Positions 1-7,450 of a DNA stretch of 64,000 nucleotides are shown one piece after another; position 1 is the stretch's first letter; the number at the start of each line of letters is the position of its first letter. A model generated the notes under the pieces. The model searched no databases, had not been told where the DNA came from, and saw nothing but the letters and a program-made list of their open reading frames with translations. The DNA is from Actinomycetota bacterium (lineage in GTDB: Bacteria > Actinomycetota > Nitriliruptoria > Nitriliruptorales > JAHWKO01), in NCBI GenBank assembly GCA_019347675.1, contig JAHWKW010000016.1, positions 18,494 to 82,493 on the forward strand, written 5' to 3'. The position numbers and the translations under genes were made by a program.

Positions 1-587
1 CCGGCGACGAGGGGCTGCAGACCGAGGCGCCGGCCGAAGCAGGCCAGGAGACCTCGCCGCCGGCGACTCCGACCGAGGAGGGCCCGGCCGCGGGACCGAG
101 CCCCGGGCAGCCGGCCGAAGACGAAGAGCTCGAGCCGCACTACCGGCTCGGGATGATCACGTCCGTGGACGTCAGCGAGGGCGACGTCGCCGACCTGCCG
201 GACGCCGACGGCACCGTCGTCGGCACCGACTACGCCTTCGAGGTGCCGGAGCTCGCAGCCGGCACCCACACGCTGGTGTTCCGCAACGACGGTGAGCAGA
301 ACCACCACGCGGTTCTGTTGCAGTTCGCCGAGGGCATCGACGAGGAGGGTGTCGCACAGACGTTCGAAGCGTTCGCGCAAGCCGGTGAGGGTCCACCACC
401 GGAGGGGGTCGAGGAGCCCGAGTTCATCGGCGCCTCATCGGTGTTCTCACCGGGCCTCGGCGGCACGTTCGAGGTGGAGGTGACCTCGGGCCGGACCTAC
501 GCGTTCGCGTGCTTCATCCAGGACCGCGAGGGCGGCCCGCCACACGCGTTCGCCTACGACATGTACCGGGCGTTCACGGTCGAGTGA
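1..587 (+). CDS. Cupredoxin-like secreted protein, 5' end outside the window
   Basis: The reading frame is open from base 3 to the TGA ending at 587, so the gene starts upstream of the window. The first 45 or so visible residues are a Pro/Ala/Glu-rich linker typical of an exported protein. The C-terminal 140 residues look like a cupredoxin beta-sandwich: a buried N-H-H segment, then F-A-C-F near the end, with His 11 residues and Met 17 residues after that Cys. Such His/Cys/His/Met spacing would fit a type 1 copper site, though the Cys-to-His gap is longer than in classical cupredoxins, so metal binding is an inference. A strong hairpin follows directly. An internal ATG at 153 is unlikely to be the start because coding sequence continues upstream. 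Confidence 0.7.
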   Translation, partial: GDEGLQTEAPAEAGQETSPPATPTEEGPAAGPSPGQPAEDEELEPHYRLGMITSVDVSEGDVADLPDADGTVVGTDYAFEVPELAAGTHTLVFRNDGEQNHHAVLLQFAEGIDEEGVAQTFEAFAQAGEGPPPEGVEEPEFIGASSVFSPGLGGTFEVEVTSGRTYAFACFIQDREGGPPHAFAYDMYRAFTVE

Positions 588-1063
588 ATCCTGGGCGGGG
601 CGCCCGGGCCGGGATCGGTCCGGGCGCCCCGCTTCGCTGACCGCGGGTCGGGGACGGTCTGCTCGACGCGGACGCGGGCGCACAGCTCGCTCGACGCCAC
701 GTCGCGGCGGCCCCGCCCCGCGGAGCACAGCGCCCGCAACGCCTCGCTGGGCGCGACGTCGGCAGTGAGAGGCGTGGGATGCGCGCGGTAGGCCTCGAAC
801 CACTCGTCGGTGGTCCCGCACGCCGCGATGGTCGGGTACAGGTCGGCCAGGGACCCCGCCACCGTGGTCGGCACCGGCGACACGGGCGCGTGCGGTGCGG
901 GCGAACCCGGCTCGGCGCGCCCGGTCAGCGCCGCCTGTGCTGCATCGAACGCCTCGCTGCACGCAGGCGACACCGCGATCGGCGTCGGGTCGCGGCCGGC
1001 GTGCTGTCCCGCCCCGCACCCGACCGACAGCACAGCCAGGAGCGTCGCCGCGACCGTCCGCAT
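554..1063 (-). CDS. Small predicted lipoprotein, unknown function
   Basis: The 169-residue product begins with a short signal peptide and a cysteine after a hydrophobic stretch (LAVLSVGC), a slightly imperfect lipobox because the -3 residue is Ser. The mature part has a Cys/Trp pattern (CSEAFDAA, IAACGTTDEWF, LRALCSA, SELCA) of the kind found in small actinobacterial lipoproteins of unknown role. The last 30 residues are encoded across the hairpin at 595-632 and overlap the end of the convergent cupredoxin-like gene by 34 bases, so the tail is probably unconserved. The ATG at 1063 sits about nine bases after a -10-like TAGGAT, suggesting a leaderless or near-leaderless mRNA. Confidence 0.65.
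   Translation of the reverse strand: MRTVAATLLAVLSVGCGAGQHAGRDPTPIAVSPACSEAFDAAQAALTGRAEPGSPAPHAPVSPVPTTVAGSLADLYPTIAACGTTDEWFEAYRAHPTPLTADVAPSEALRALCSAGRGRRDVASSELCARVRVEQTVPDPRSAKRGARTDPGPGAPPRIHSTVNARYMS
595..632. terminator. Hairpin terminator after the cupredoxin-like gene
   Basis: A perfect 13-bp inverted repeat (left arm 595-607 GCGGGGCGCCCGG, right arm 620-632) encloses a 12-base loop, eight bases past the stop codon, and is followed by TTCGCT. There is no long T run, as is common in high-GC actinobacteria. It also lies inside the last part of the convergent minus-strand lipoprotein gene, so it may act on both transcripts. Confidence 0.6.
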
Positions 1064-1072
1064 CGCCGGACG

Positions 1073-1078
1073 ATCCTA
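1073..1078 (-). promoter_or_regulatory. -10-like hexamer for leaderless lipoprotein transcript
   Basis: On the minus strand TAGGAT lies nine bases before the ATG at 1063. Actinobacterial leaderless genes often have a TANNNT -10 element at this distance from the start codon. No -35 element is clear. Confidence 0.35.
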
Positions 1079-1194
1079 GGCCGCAGTCGACGGATCAGCG
1101 CGTCGGGTCGGTCGCAGCACCGAGCGGGCTGACGGGTCCTATCGTGCGGGGCGCCGAGGGAGACGGACAGATGTGCCACCCGGAGGTCCAAACC

Positions 1195-2082
1195 ATGACA
1201 GCAGCCACCGAGATGGGCACCGGCGCCGCGACGATCCGCGGACTGCTCACGAGCGGGGCGACGGTCAACATGCCCGGCGTGTACGACGCGCTGTCCGCCC
1301 GGCTGGCTGACGAGTCCGGGTTCGAGGTGTTGTTCGTCTCCGGGTACTCGGTGTCGGCCTCGCAGCTGGGGATGCCCGACTACGGCTACCTCACCCAGAC
1401 CGAGATCGTCGAGGCTGCCAGGAGCGTGTGTACCAACACCGCCCGGCCGGTGATCGTGGACGCCGACACCGGGTACGGCAACCCACTCAACGCCGTCCGC
1501 ACCGCCCGGCTTCTGCACCGAGCCGGGGCCAGCGGGCTGTTCCTCGAAGACCAGGAGTGGCCCAAGAAGTGCGGTCACTTCGCGGGGAAGCGCGTCATCG
1601 AACGACGCGAGTGGCTCGCCAAGCTCCGGGCCGTCCTCGACCTGCGGGATGAGGGCGTGGACCTGTTCCTGGTTGCCAGGACCGACGCCCGGGCCGCGGT
1701 CTCGTTGGACGACGCCATCGCCCGCGCCCAAGCGGCGCGCGACCTCGGCGTCGACGCGATCTTCGTCGAGGCCCCCCAGGGGGTCGACGAGCTCGAACGC
1801 GTCGCCAAGGAGGTCGACGGCGTCGTGCGGGTCGCCAACATGATCGAGGGTGGCCGTACCCCGCTGCTGACCGCCGCTGAGCTGCACGACCTGGGCTACG
1901 ACCTGATCGTGACTCCGCTCAGCGCTCTGCTGGCGGTCACCCGTGCCCTGCGTGAGGTCTTCGGCGCGCTCCGCGACAAGGGCACGCTCCGCGACGACCT
2001 GGAAGTGCTGGTCCCCTTCGACGACTTCGGCGCGGTGGTCGACCTGGAGGGCCACCGCAGCCTCGAACAGCGCTACGCATGA
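1195..2082 (+). CDS. Isocitrate lyase / PEP mutase superfamily enzyme
   Basis: A 295-residue cytoplasmic enzyme of the isocitrate lyase/phosphoenolpyruvate mutase superfamily, a TIM-barrel family that cleaves or forms C-C or C-P bonds next to a carboxylate using Mg2+. Visible hallmarks are the N-terminal PGVYDALSA, the metal-binding DADTGYGN, the LEDQ segment, the catalytic flexible loop KKCGH, and VARTDA. The length fits methylisocitrate lyase, dimethylmalate lyase, oxaloacetate decarboxylase and carboxyphosphonate mutase alike, so the substrate is not decided. ATG 1195 is chosen because CGGAGGTC lies at the right distance upstream; ATG 1171 in the same frame is an alternative. The gene stands alone, without prpC/prpD or phosphonate genes beside it. 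Confidence 0.85.
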   Translation: MTAATEMGTGAATIRGLLTSGATVNMPGVYDALSARLADESGFEVLFVSGYSVSASQLGMPDYGYLTQTEIVEAARSVCTNTARPVIVDADTGYGNPLNAVRTARLLHRAGASGLFLEDQEWPKKCGHFAGKRVIERREWLAKLRAVLDLRDEGVDLFLVARTDARAAVSLDDAIARAQAARDLGVDAIFVEAPQGVDELERVAKEVDGVVRVANMIEGGRTPLLTAAELHDLGYDLIVTPLSALLAVTRALREVFGALRDKGTLRDDLEVLVPFDDFGAVVDLEGHRSLEQRYA

Positions 2083-2091
2083 GACGACGCT

Positions 2092-2508
2092 TCAGGAGCT
2101 GACCCGGTCCTCCATCACGGTGAGGAGCTCCTCGACGAGCTGCGCTGGCGTGATCCCCTTCTCCAGGTAGCGGCTGGCTCCGCCGGCCTCGGCGACGTCG
2201 TTGAGGCGTCGTCGCTCGAACGCCGACAGCATCACGACCTTCGTGTGCGGCGACGCCGACACGATCCCGGGCAGCGCCGTGATCCCATCCATGTTGGGCA
2301 TCGCGACGTCCAGGAGGACGAGGTCGGGCTGGTGCCTGGTCGCGTACTCCACCGCTTCGACGCCGTCAACGGCTTCGGCGACGACCTGGAACCGGCCGCT
2401 GCGCTCGAGCACGACCCGGTACAGCAGCCGCAGGTCGGCGACGTCGTCGGCGAGGACCGTCCGGAAGACGGCCTGGCTCACCGACTGGCCGGGACCCATC
2501 GCGCGCAC
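2092..2508 (-). CDS. Single-domain response regulator (CheY-like)
   Basis: The 138-residue product is a lone receiver domain with no output domain. It has the acidic pair ADD near residues 20-22, the phosphoacceptor Asp67 within LLDVAMPNMDG, the switch Ser in LSAF and the conserved Lys in YLEKG. Stand-alone receivers act by protein contact (CheY-like, phosphorelay or stress-signalling roles). No histidine kinase is adjacent; the nearest one in the window is 13 kb away. It ends ten bases after the convergent lyase gene and is transcribed away from the uncharacterised gene at 2668. Confidence 0.85.
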   Translation of the reverse strand: MRAMGPGQSVSQAVFRTVLADDVADLRLLYRVVLERSGRFQVVAEAVDGVEAVEYATRHQPDLVLLDVAMPNMDGITALPGIVSASPHTKVVMLSAFERRRLNDVAEAGGASRYLEKGITPAQLVEELLTVMEDRVSS

Positions 2509-2667
2509 GTCGCTCCTGTGATCTACCGGTGCGGATGATGCCCGATGCAGTGTCCGTCGTCAGCCGATCCGGCACAAAACCGCGCTGCGTCGCTGTACCG
2601 TTCGTCGCGATCGCCCAGCGACAACCGCGGCGGTCGCTCCGTGACGATCCGTTGTGAGAGGTCGATC

Positions 2668-3213
2668 GTGGATCAGCAGCGCTACCGCGCGGTCGCGGCC
2701 GAACTCGCCCCCGCGCTCAACCGGCACCTCACCGAACTCCTCGACGACCTGGTCGAGGGCCTCGCTGAGCAGGCTCCGCAGGCAACGCTGTGGTCGGACG
2801 GCCAACGCGAGCAGATCCGGGAAGGGATCCGTCAGGTGCTGCTGGGGCTGCTGCGGTTCCTGAGGATCGGAGATCTCGAGGCACACCAGTGCGAGCGGCT
2901 GCGGCGCGTGGTGGCCGCGCCCGTGCCCGGCCTGGACCCCGCCCACGCCGGAGACGTGCCCCGAGTGCTGCGGATGGACGCGCTCGACGTGGCCGCGCGG
3001 CTGCTCGGCCCGTGGCTCACCGACGAACGTCGCCGGGTCCTCGATCACGAACTCGAGCGGTACTTCTCGATCCTGCACCCGCCCGACCCTCGCGTGGGTC
3101 GCTCGTTGCCCGAACTCGACCAGTGGCTGGCTCGCATCGCAGCGGAGGGCACCGACCTGGGACCTGCGCCCGGCTCCCGGTCTGGCACCATCGGTCGAGT
3201 CAGGAGCAGCTGA
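2668..3213 (+). CDS. Hypothetical helical protein upstream of selA
   Basis: A protein of 181 residues from GTG 2668, which has GAGAGG eight bases upstream. I do not recognise the family. The N-terminal 70 residues are amphipathic helix-rich (repeated Leu/Glu/Arg heptad-like pattern), followed by a Leu/Arg-rich middle and a Pro-rich tail; there is no signal peptide or membrane segment. The N-terminus faintly resembles helical sensor domains such as those preceding STAS or PucR modules, but that is only an impression. It ends 23 bases before selA, so it may be cotranscribed with it. A longer frame from ATG 2545 exists but its extra residues look non-coding. Confidence 0.6.
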   Translation: MDQQRYRAVAAELAPALNRHLTELLDDLVEGLAEQAPQATLWSDGQREQIREGIRQVLLGLLRFLRIGDLEAHQCERLRRVVAAPVPGLDPAHAGDVPRVLRMDALDVAARLLGPWLTDERRRVLDHELERYFSILHPPDPRVGRSLPELDQWLARIAAEGTDLGPAPGSRSGTIGRVRSS

Positions 3214-3236
3214 GTGGCACCCAGACCGCAGCAGCG

Positions 3237-4595
3237 ATGACCGATCTCTCGCGGCTCCCGCAGGTCGATGCGGTCCTCCGCGATCCGGCTGCGGCATCGA
3301 TCGTCGCGACCTACGGGCGCCGCCCGTTCGCGGAGGCGGTCCGCCGGTCGGTGGACCAGGCACGTGAACGGGCACGGCGGGGCGGACCCGTGCCGGGTGT
3401 CGGCGAGGTCATCACCGCCGCGGCGCAGGACCTGGCCGCCCGACGGGCGGGACGGATCCGCCGGGTGCTGAACGCCACCGGAGTGATTCTGCACACCAAC
3501 CTCGGCCGGGCACCGCTGTCCGCCGACGCCCGCGCGGCGATGGCGGAGGCCGCCGGGTACTGCACCGTCGAGTACGAGCTGGAACACGGCAGACGCGGAT
3601 CGCGCACCGCCGACCTGGGTCGGCTCGCCGCCGAAGCGTGCGACGCGGAAGCCGCGACCGTCGTGAACAACGGCGCCGGGGCGGTCGTGCTGGTTCTGGC
3701 CGCCCTCGCCGCGGGACGGGAAGCGATCGTCAGCCGCGGTGAGCTGGTCGAGATCGGTGGGTCGTTCCGCCTCCCGGACGTGATGGCCGGATCGGGTTCG
3801 ACCCTGCGGGAGGTGGGGACGACCAACCGCACCCGGGCCGACGACTACCGTGACGCGGTCTGCGACCGCACCGGCGTGATCATGAAGATCCACCGGTCCA
3901 ACTACCGGATCGTGGGGTTCGTGCAGCAACCTCGCGACGAGCAGATCGCCGCGGTCGCCCGCGAAGCCGGCGTGCCGTTCGTCCACGACATCGGTTCGGG
4001 TCTGATCCGTGACGTGGCGATCCCGGGTCTGCAGGGCGAGCCGTCGGCCGTCGCGGCGCTGGCCAGCGGCGCCGACCTGGTGTTGTTCAGCGGCGACAAG
4101 CTCCTCGGTGGCCCCCAGGCTGGGATCATCGCCGGTCGCGATGATCTGGTGCGGCGCTGCGCCAAGCACCCGCTGGCACGTGCGCTGCGCATCGACAAGT
4201 CCCGCCGCGCGGCCCTGGAGGTCACCCTCGAGGCACACGTGCGCAGCGACGTCCCCCTCGATCTGCCGGTCTGGGCGATGCTGACCGCCGACGTCGAGAC
4301 GCTGCGCGACCGCGCCGCGCGGCTCGCCTCGCAGCTGGGCGTCCCGGCCCGGGAGGTCCAGACCGTGTCGACCACCGGTGGGGGATCGCTGCCGGGGAGC
4401 GAGCTCGAGTCGTGGGCGGTGGCGCTGGAGGTCTCCCAGCCCGACGAGCTCGCCGGCGAGCTCCGCGCCGGTGAACCCCCCGTGGTGGGCCGGGTTGAGG
4501 GCGGGACGCTCCTGTTGGACCTGCGCACGATCGCACCGGCGCACGACGACCTGCTGGCCGAGGCGGTGCGGGCCGCCCTGCACGACCACGGGTGA
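3237..4595 (+). CDS. selA: L-seryl-tRNA(Sec) selenium transferase
   Basis: SelA converts Ser-tRNA(Sec) to Sec-tRNA(Sec) with selenophosphate in the bacterial selenocysteine pathway. The 452-residue product matches the usual length (about 460). It has the conserved N-terminal R-R-V-L-N-A-T-G-V-I-L-H-T-N-L-G-R block, the VVNNGAGA segment, E-V-G-T-T-N-R-T, HRSNY, the HDIGSG turn and the PLP-binding Lys288 in FSGDKLLGGPQ. ATG 3237 is the first start in frame after the upstream stop and lacks a close Shine-Dalgarno. The stop overlaps the GTG of selB (GTGA), a translationally coupled pair. Neither selD nor a tRNA-Sec gene was seen in the window. Confidence 0.95.
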   Translation: MTDLSRLPQVDAVLRDPAAASIVATYGRRPFAEAVRRSVDQARERARRGGPVPGVGEVITAAAQDLAARRAGRIRRVLNATGVILHTNLGRAPLSADARAAMAEAAGYCTVEYELEHGRRGSRTADLGRLAAEACDAEAATVVNNGAGAVVLVLAALAAGREAIVSRGELVEIGGSFRLPDVMAGSGSTLREVGTTNRTRADDYRDAVCDRTGVIMKIHRSNYRIVGFVQQPRDEQIAAVAREAGVPFVHDIGSGLIRDVAIPGLQGEPSAVAALASGADLVLFSGDKLLGGPQAGIIAGRDDLVRRCAKHPLARALRIDKSRRAALEVTLEAHVRSDVPLDLPVWAMLTADVETLRDRAARLASQLGVPAREVQTVSTTGGGSLPGSELESWAVALEVSQPDELAGELRAGEPPVVGRVEGGTLLLDLRTIAPAHDDLLAEAVRAALHDHG

Positions 4596-6520
4596 TACCG
4601 GCCGTGCACGTCGTCGCCACCGCCGGCCACGTCGACCACGGCAAGTCCACGCTCCTGCGGGCGTTGACCACCATGGAGCCCGACCGGTGGGAGGAGGAAC
4701 GCCGCCGCGGGCTCACGATCGACCTCGGCTTCGTGTGGACCGATCTCGACGTCCCCGACCACGACGCCCGACTGACCGTGGCGTTCGTCGACGTCCCCGG
4801 CCACGAGCGGTTCATCGCCAACATGCTTGCCGGCGCCGGGGCGGTGCAGCTGGCCCTGTTCGTGGTCGCTGCCGACGACGGCTGGTCGGCGCAGTCGCAG
4901 GAACACCTCGACATCCTCGACCTGCTCGGCGTCCGCGCCGCCGTGGTCGCCGTCACCAAGGCCGACCTCGCCGGCGACGAGCGGGCCGCAGCGGTCGCGG
5001 CGGACGTCAGCCGCCGGCTGGCGACCACCAGCCTGGCCGGGGCGCCGGTCGTGGTGGTCGACGGGGTCAGCGGCCGCGGCCTACCGCAGTTGCGCGCCAC
5101 GCTCGCCCGGCGCCTCGCGCAGACCCCGGCTGCGGGCGACATCGGCCGTCCCCGGCTGTGGATCGACCGCTCGTTCACGATCACCGGTGCAGGGACGGTG
5201 ACCACCGGGACGTTGGTGGGCGGCTGGCTGCGGGTCGGACAGGAGCTGGTCGCCTCCCCCGGTGGGCGCACCGTCCGGGTCCGTGGACTGCAGAGCCTGG
5301 GCGCGGACGTCGCCGCGGCCGCCCCCGGCAGCCGCGTCGCGGTGAACCTGTCGGGGGTCGACCGTGACGAGGTCGGGCGGGGTGACGCGCTGGTGGGGCT
5401 CACGACCGGCGACGGCCGCCCGGCACCCGCCCGCACGGTCCGGGGAGCGTGGCGCGCCACCGCCACGCTGGACGCGTGGGTGCGGGCGCTGCCCGGCCAC
5501 GAGGTGGGCCGCACCGGGGCGTGGCACCTGCACGTCGGCAGCGCGGAGGTGATCTCGACGGTCCACCCGCTGCTGCACGACGCGGCCGTCGATGGCCGCC
5601 CGGCGCACATCCGCATCGAGCTCGAACGACCGCTGCCGCTCACGGCCGGTGACCGGTTCGTCCTGCGGGAGGCTGGCCGTCAAGCGACGCTGGGCGGAGG
5701 CACGGTGCTCGATCCCGACCCGCCCGGGACGATCCGCGGTCCCGACGCCCGCCTGGCTCGAGCAGCCGACCTGGACGCGGTCCGCGACGCACTCGGCGAC
5801 GGCCGCGACCCGCTGGTGCCGCTCCTGGCCGCGGCCGGGGGTGCGCGCCCCGCCGACCGTGCGGTGGCAGCAGCTGGTCACCCCCCGGGGCGGCCTCTGC
5901 CCGATGGGGCGGCGGCGGTGGCGGGGCACCTGACGAGCAACGAGGCGCTGTCGGGGTGGGCCGGGGCGGTGCTCGAGGCGGCCGGCGCCCGCCACGCCGC
6001 CGACCCGGGCGGGCGCGGCGCCGACCGGCGGGAGCTGGCCGCGGCCGCCCGCGAGGCGGGCTGTCCCGACAGCCTCGCGGCCGGGCTGGTGGACGCCCTG
6101 GCGGAGCGCGGCGCGCTGCACCGCGACGGGTCGTACTACACGCTCCCCGAGCACGCCTCCGTCCGTGACGAGGCCCGCGTGGAGCGGCGCCAGACGCTGC
6201 TGCGGGAGCTGGCCGCCGAACCCTTCTCGCCACCGCCGCTGGACGAGGCGGCGCGCCGCGCCGGGGTCGACCACGAGGAGATCAACGCGCTGGTGGCGCG
6301 GGGAGAGGTGGTGGTCACGGGCGGGCTGGCGTTCGCGCGTTCGGCCATCGACCTGGCCGTGCAGCGCCTGGCGCAACTCGACGAGCGCTTCACGACCGCC
6401 GAGGCCCGCGAGGCGCTGCGCACGAGCCGCAAGTACGCGGTCCCGCTCCTCGAGCACCTCGACGCGGTCGGGACGACCGAGTTCGACGGGCAGACGCGGC
6501 GCCTGCGCGTGTCGCACTAA
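4592..6520 (+). CDS. selB: Selenocysteine-specific elongation factor
   Basis: SelB is the EF-Tu-like GTPase that carries Sec-tRNA(Sec) to ribosomes stalled at UGA in front of a SECIS hairpin. The 642-residue product has the G1 motif GHVDHGKST (residues 12-20), G3 as DVPGHE and G4 as TKAD, the EF-Tu-like domains II and III, and C-terminal winged-helix repeats ending with the typical KYAVPLLEHLD segment that reads the SECIS RNA. GTG 4592 overlaps the selA stop by four bases. An Ala/Gly/Pro-rich stretch around residues 400-480 looks like a lineage-specific linker. The gene converges on ridA with 34 bases between. Confidence 0.95.
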   Translation: MIPAVHVVATAGHVDHGKSTLLRALTTMEPDRWEEERRRGLTIDLGFVWTDLDVPDHDARLTVAFVDVPGHERFIANMLAGAGAVQLALFVVAADDGWSAQSQEHLDILDLLGVRAAVVAVTKADLAGDERAAAVAADVSRRLATTSLAGAPVVVVDGVSGRGLPQLRATLARRLAQTPAAGDIGRPRLWIDRSFTITGAGTVTTGTLVGGWLRVGQELVASPGGRTVRVRGLQSLGADVAAAAPGSRVAVNLSGVDRDEVGRGDALVGLTTGDGRPAPARTVRGAWRATATLDAWVRALPGHEVGRTGAWHLHVGSAEVISTVHPLLHDAAVDGRPAHIRIELERPLPLTAGDRFVLREAGRQATLGGGTVLDPDPPGTIRGPDARLARAADLDAVRDALGDGRDPLVPLLAAAGGARPADRAVAAAGHPPGRPLPDGAAAVAGHLTSNEALSGWAGAVLEAAGARHAADPGGRGADRRELAAAAREAGCPDSLAAGLVDALAERGALHRDGSYYTLPEHASVRDEARVERRQTLLRELAAEPFSPPPLDEAARRAGVDHEEINALVARGEVVVTGGLAFARSAIDLAVQRLAQLDERFTTAEAREALRTSRKYAVPLLEHLDAVGTTEFDGQTRRLRVSH

Positions 6521-6554
6521 CCGTGGCGGGCGCCCGGACGCACGCAACGCCGAG

Positions 6555-7019
6555 TTACGGGGCGCGGACCTCGAACACGGCCTCGACCTCCACCGGGCTG
6601 TCGAGCGGCAGAACGGGGACGCCAACCGCCGAGCGGGCGTGCAGACCGTCGTCGCCGAGCACGTCGGCGACGAACTGGCTCGCCCCGTTGGCGACCAGAT
6701 GCTGGTCGGTGAAGCCGGGGGCGCTGGCGACGTAGACGGTGAGCTTGACGATGCGGACACGGTCGAGGTCACCGTCAGCGGCAGCCCGGGCGATCGCCAG
6801 GACGTTGATCGCGGCGGCGCGGGCCAGGTCGGCTCCGGCGTCGATGTCCAGGTCGGACCCGAGCTTGCCGGTCATGGACAGCGCCCCGTCGCTGAGCGGT
6901 AGCTGACCGGCGGTGAAGAACAGCCCCCCGCCGGAGCGCCACAGTTGGTACGCGGCTGCCGGCGCGGGCGGCTGAGGCAAGGTCACGCCCCGCTCGCGTA
7001 GCTGTTCCTCGGCGGTCAC
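6555..7019 (-). CDS. RidA / YjgF family protein
   Basis: A 154-residue member of the RidA/YER057c/UK114 family, most like the longer subgroup in which the N-terminus reads PPxPxAAYQLWRSGGGLFFTAGQLPL. Family members form trimers and deaminate reactive enamine/imine intermediates or have unknown roles. The G-Q-L-P and N-V-L-A-I blocks and the C-terminal P-V-E-V-E-A-V-F-E strand are recognisable. The catalytic Arg typical of true RidA is not obvious, so the deaminase activity is uncertain. It follows a WhiB gene by four bases on the same strand. A RidA-like gene also begins the corresponding mycobacterial block (Rv3678c region), from memory of that locus. Confidence 0.85.
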   Translation of the reverse strand: MTAEEQLRERGVTLPQPPAPAAAYQLWRSGGGLFFTAGQLPLSDGALSMTGKLGSDLDIDAGADLARAAAINVLAIARAAADGDLDRVRIVKLTVYVASAPGFTDQHLVANGASQFVADVLGDDGLHARSAVGVPVLPLDSPVEVEAVFEVRAP

Positions 7020-7023
7020 CGGG

Positions 7024-7317
7024 TCAGCCCGCCTTCTCCGTGTCCAGCTCCGCGAGCATCGCCTGCCGCTCGGCCTCGCCCAGCCCGCCCCACACCCCGT
7101 ACCGCTCCCCGCTGCGCAAGGCGTGATCCCGGCAGGGGATCAGGACCGGACAGGTGACGCAGATGCGTTTTGCGGCGGCCTCCCGCCGTTCACGGTCGCG
7201 TTTCGACTCGGACGTCACCGGCCCGAAGAACAGCGCGGCGTCCCCGCCGCGGCAGGCGGCACGGCGCCCCCAGTCGGCATCACACGGATACAACGGTCCA
7301 CCTCGTGGTCGCTGCAC
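7024..7317 (-). CDS. WhiB-family transcriptional regulator
   Basis: A 97-residue WhiB-like protein (Wbl). It carries the four cluster-binding cysteines Cys22, Cys53, Cys56 and Cys62 in the C-x30-C-x2-C-x5-C pattern, the GVWGGL turn and a C-terminal basic/acidic tail. Wbl proteins bind a [4Fe-4S] cluster and act with the primary sigma factor or as redox-sensitive regulators. An extra Cys12 lies upstream of the set. It sits four bases before ridA on the minus strand, probably as one transcript. This is one of two Wbl genes that flank the NfeD/ArsA region. Confidence 0.92.
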   Translation of the reverse strand: MQRPRGGPLYPCDADWGRRAACRGGDAALFFGPVTSESKRDRERREAAAKRICVTCPVLIPCRDHALRSGERYGVWGGLGEAERQAMLAELDTEKAG

Positions 7318-7450
7318 TCGCGCGGTCGTCTCGAGACGGCCGCCCGACGTTGGGACGTCACGCTACGGCGCCCAGCTGCGGAAGGGAATAGCCGGCGCGC
7401 TTCCCAATGGAAAGCGGTGCACCAACCAGCGCAAGCACCGGCGCAGCTGG

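Noticed and set aside
1165..1176. GGACA-GA-TGTGC, nine of ten matches to the locus palindrome
   Set aside because: It overlaps an alternative start codon of the lyase gene, far from the glycan region; composition and lack of functional link suggest coincidence.
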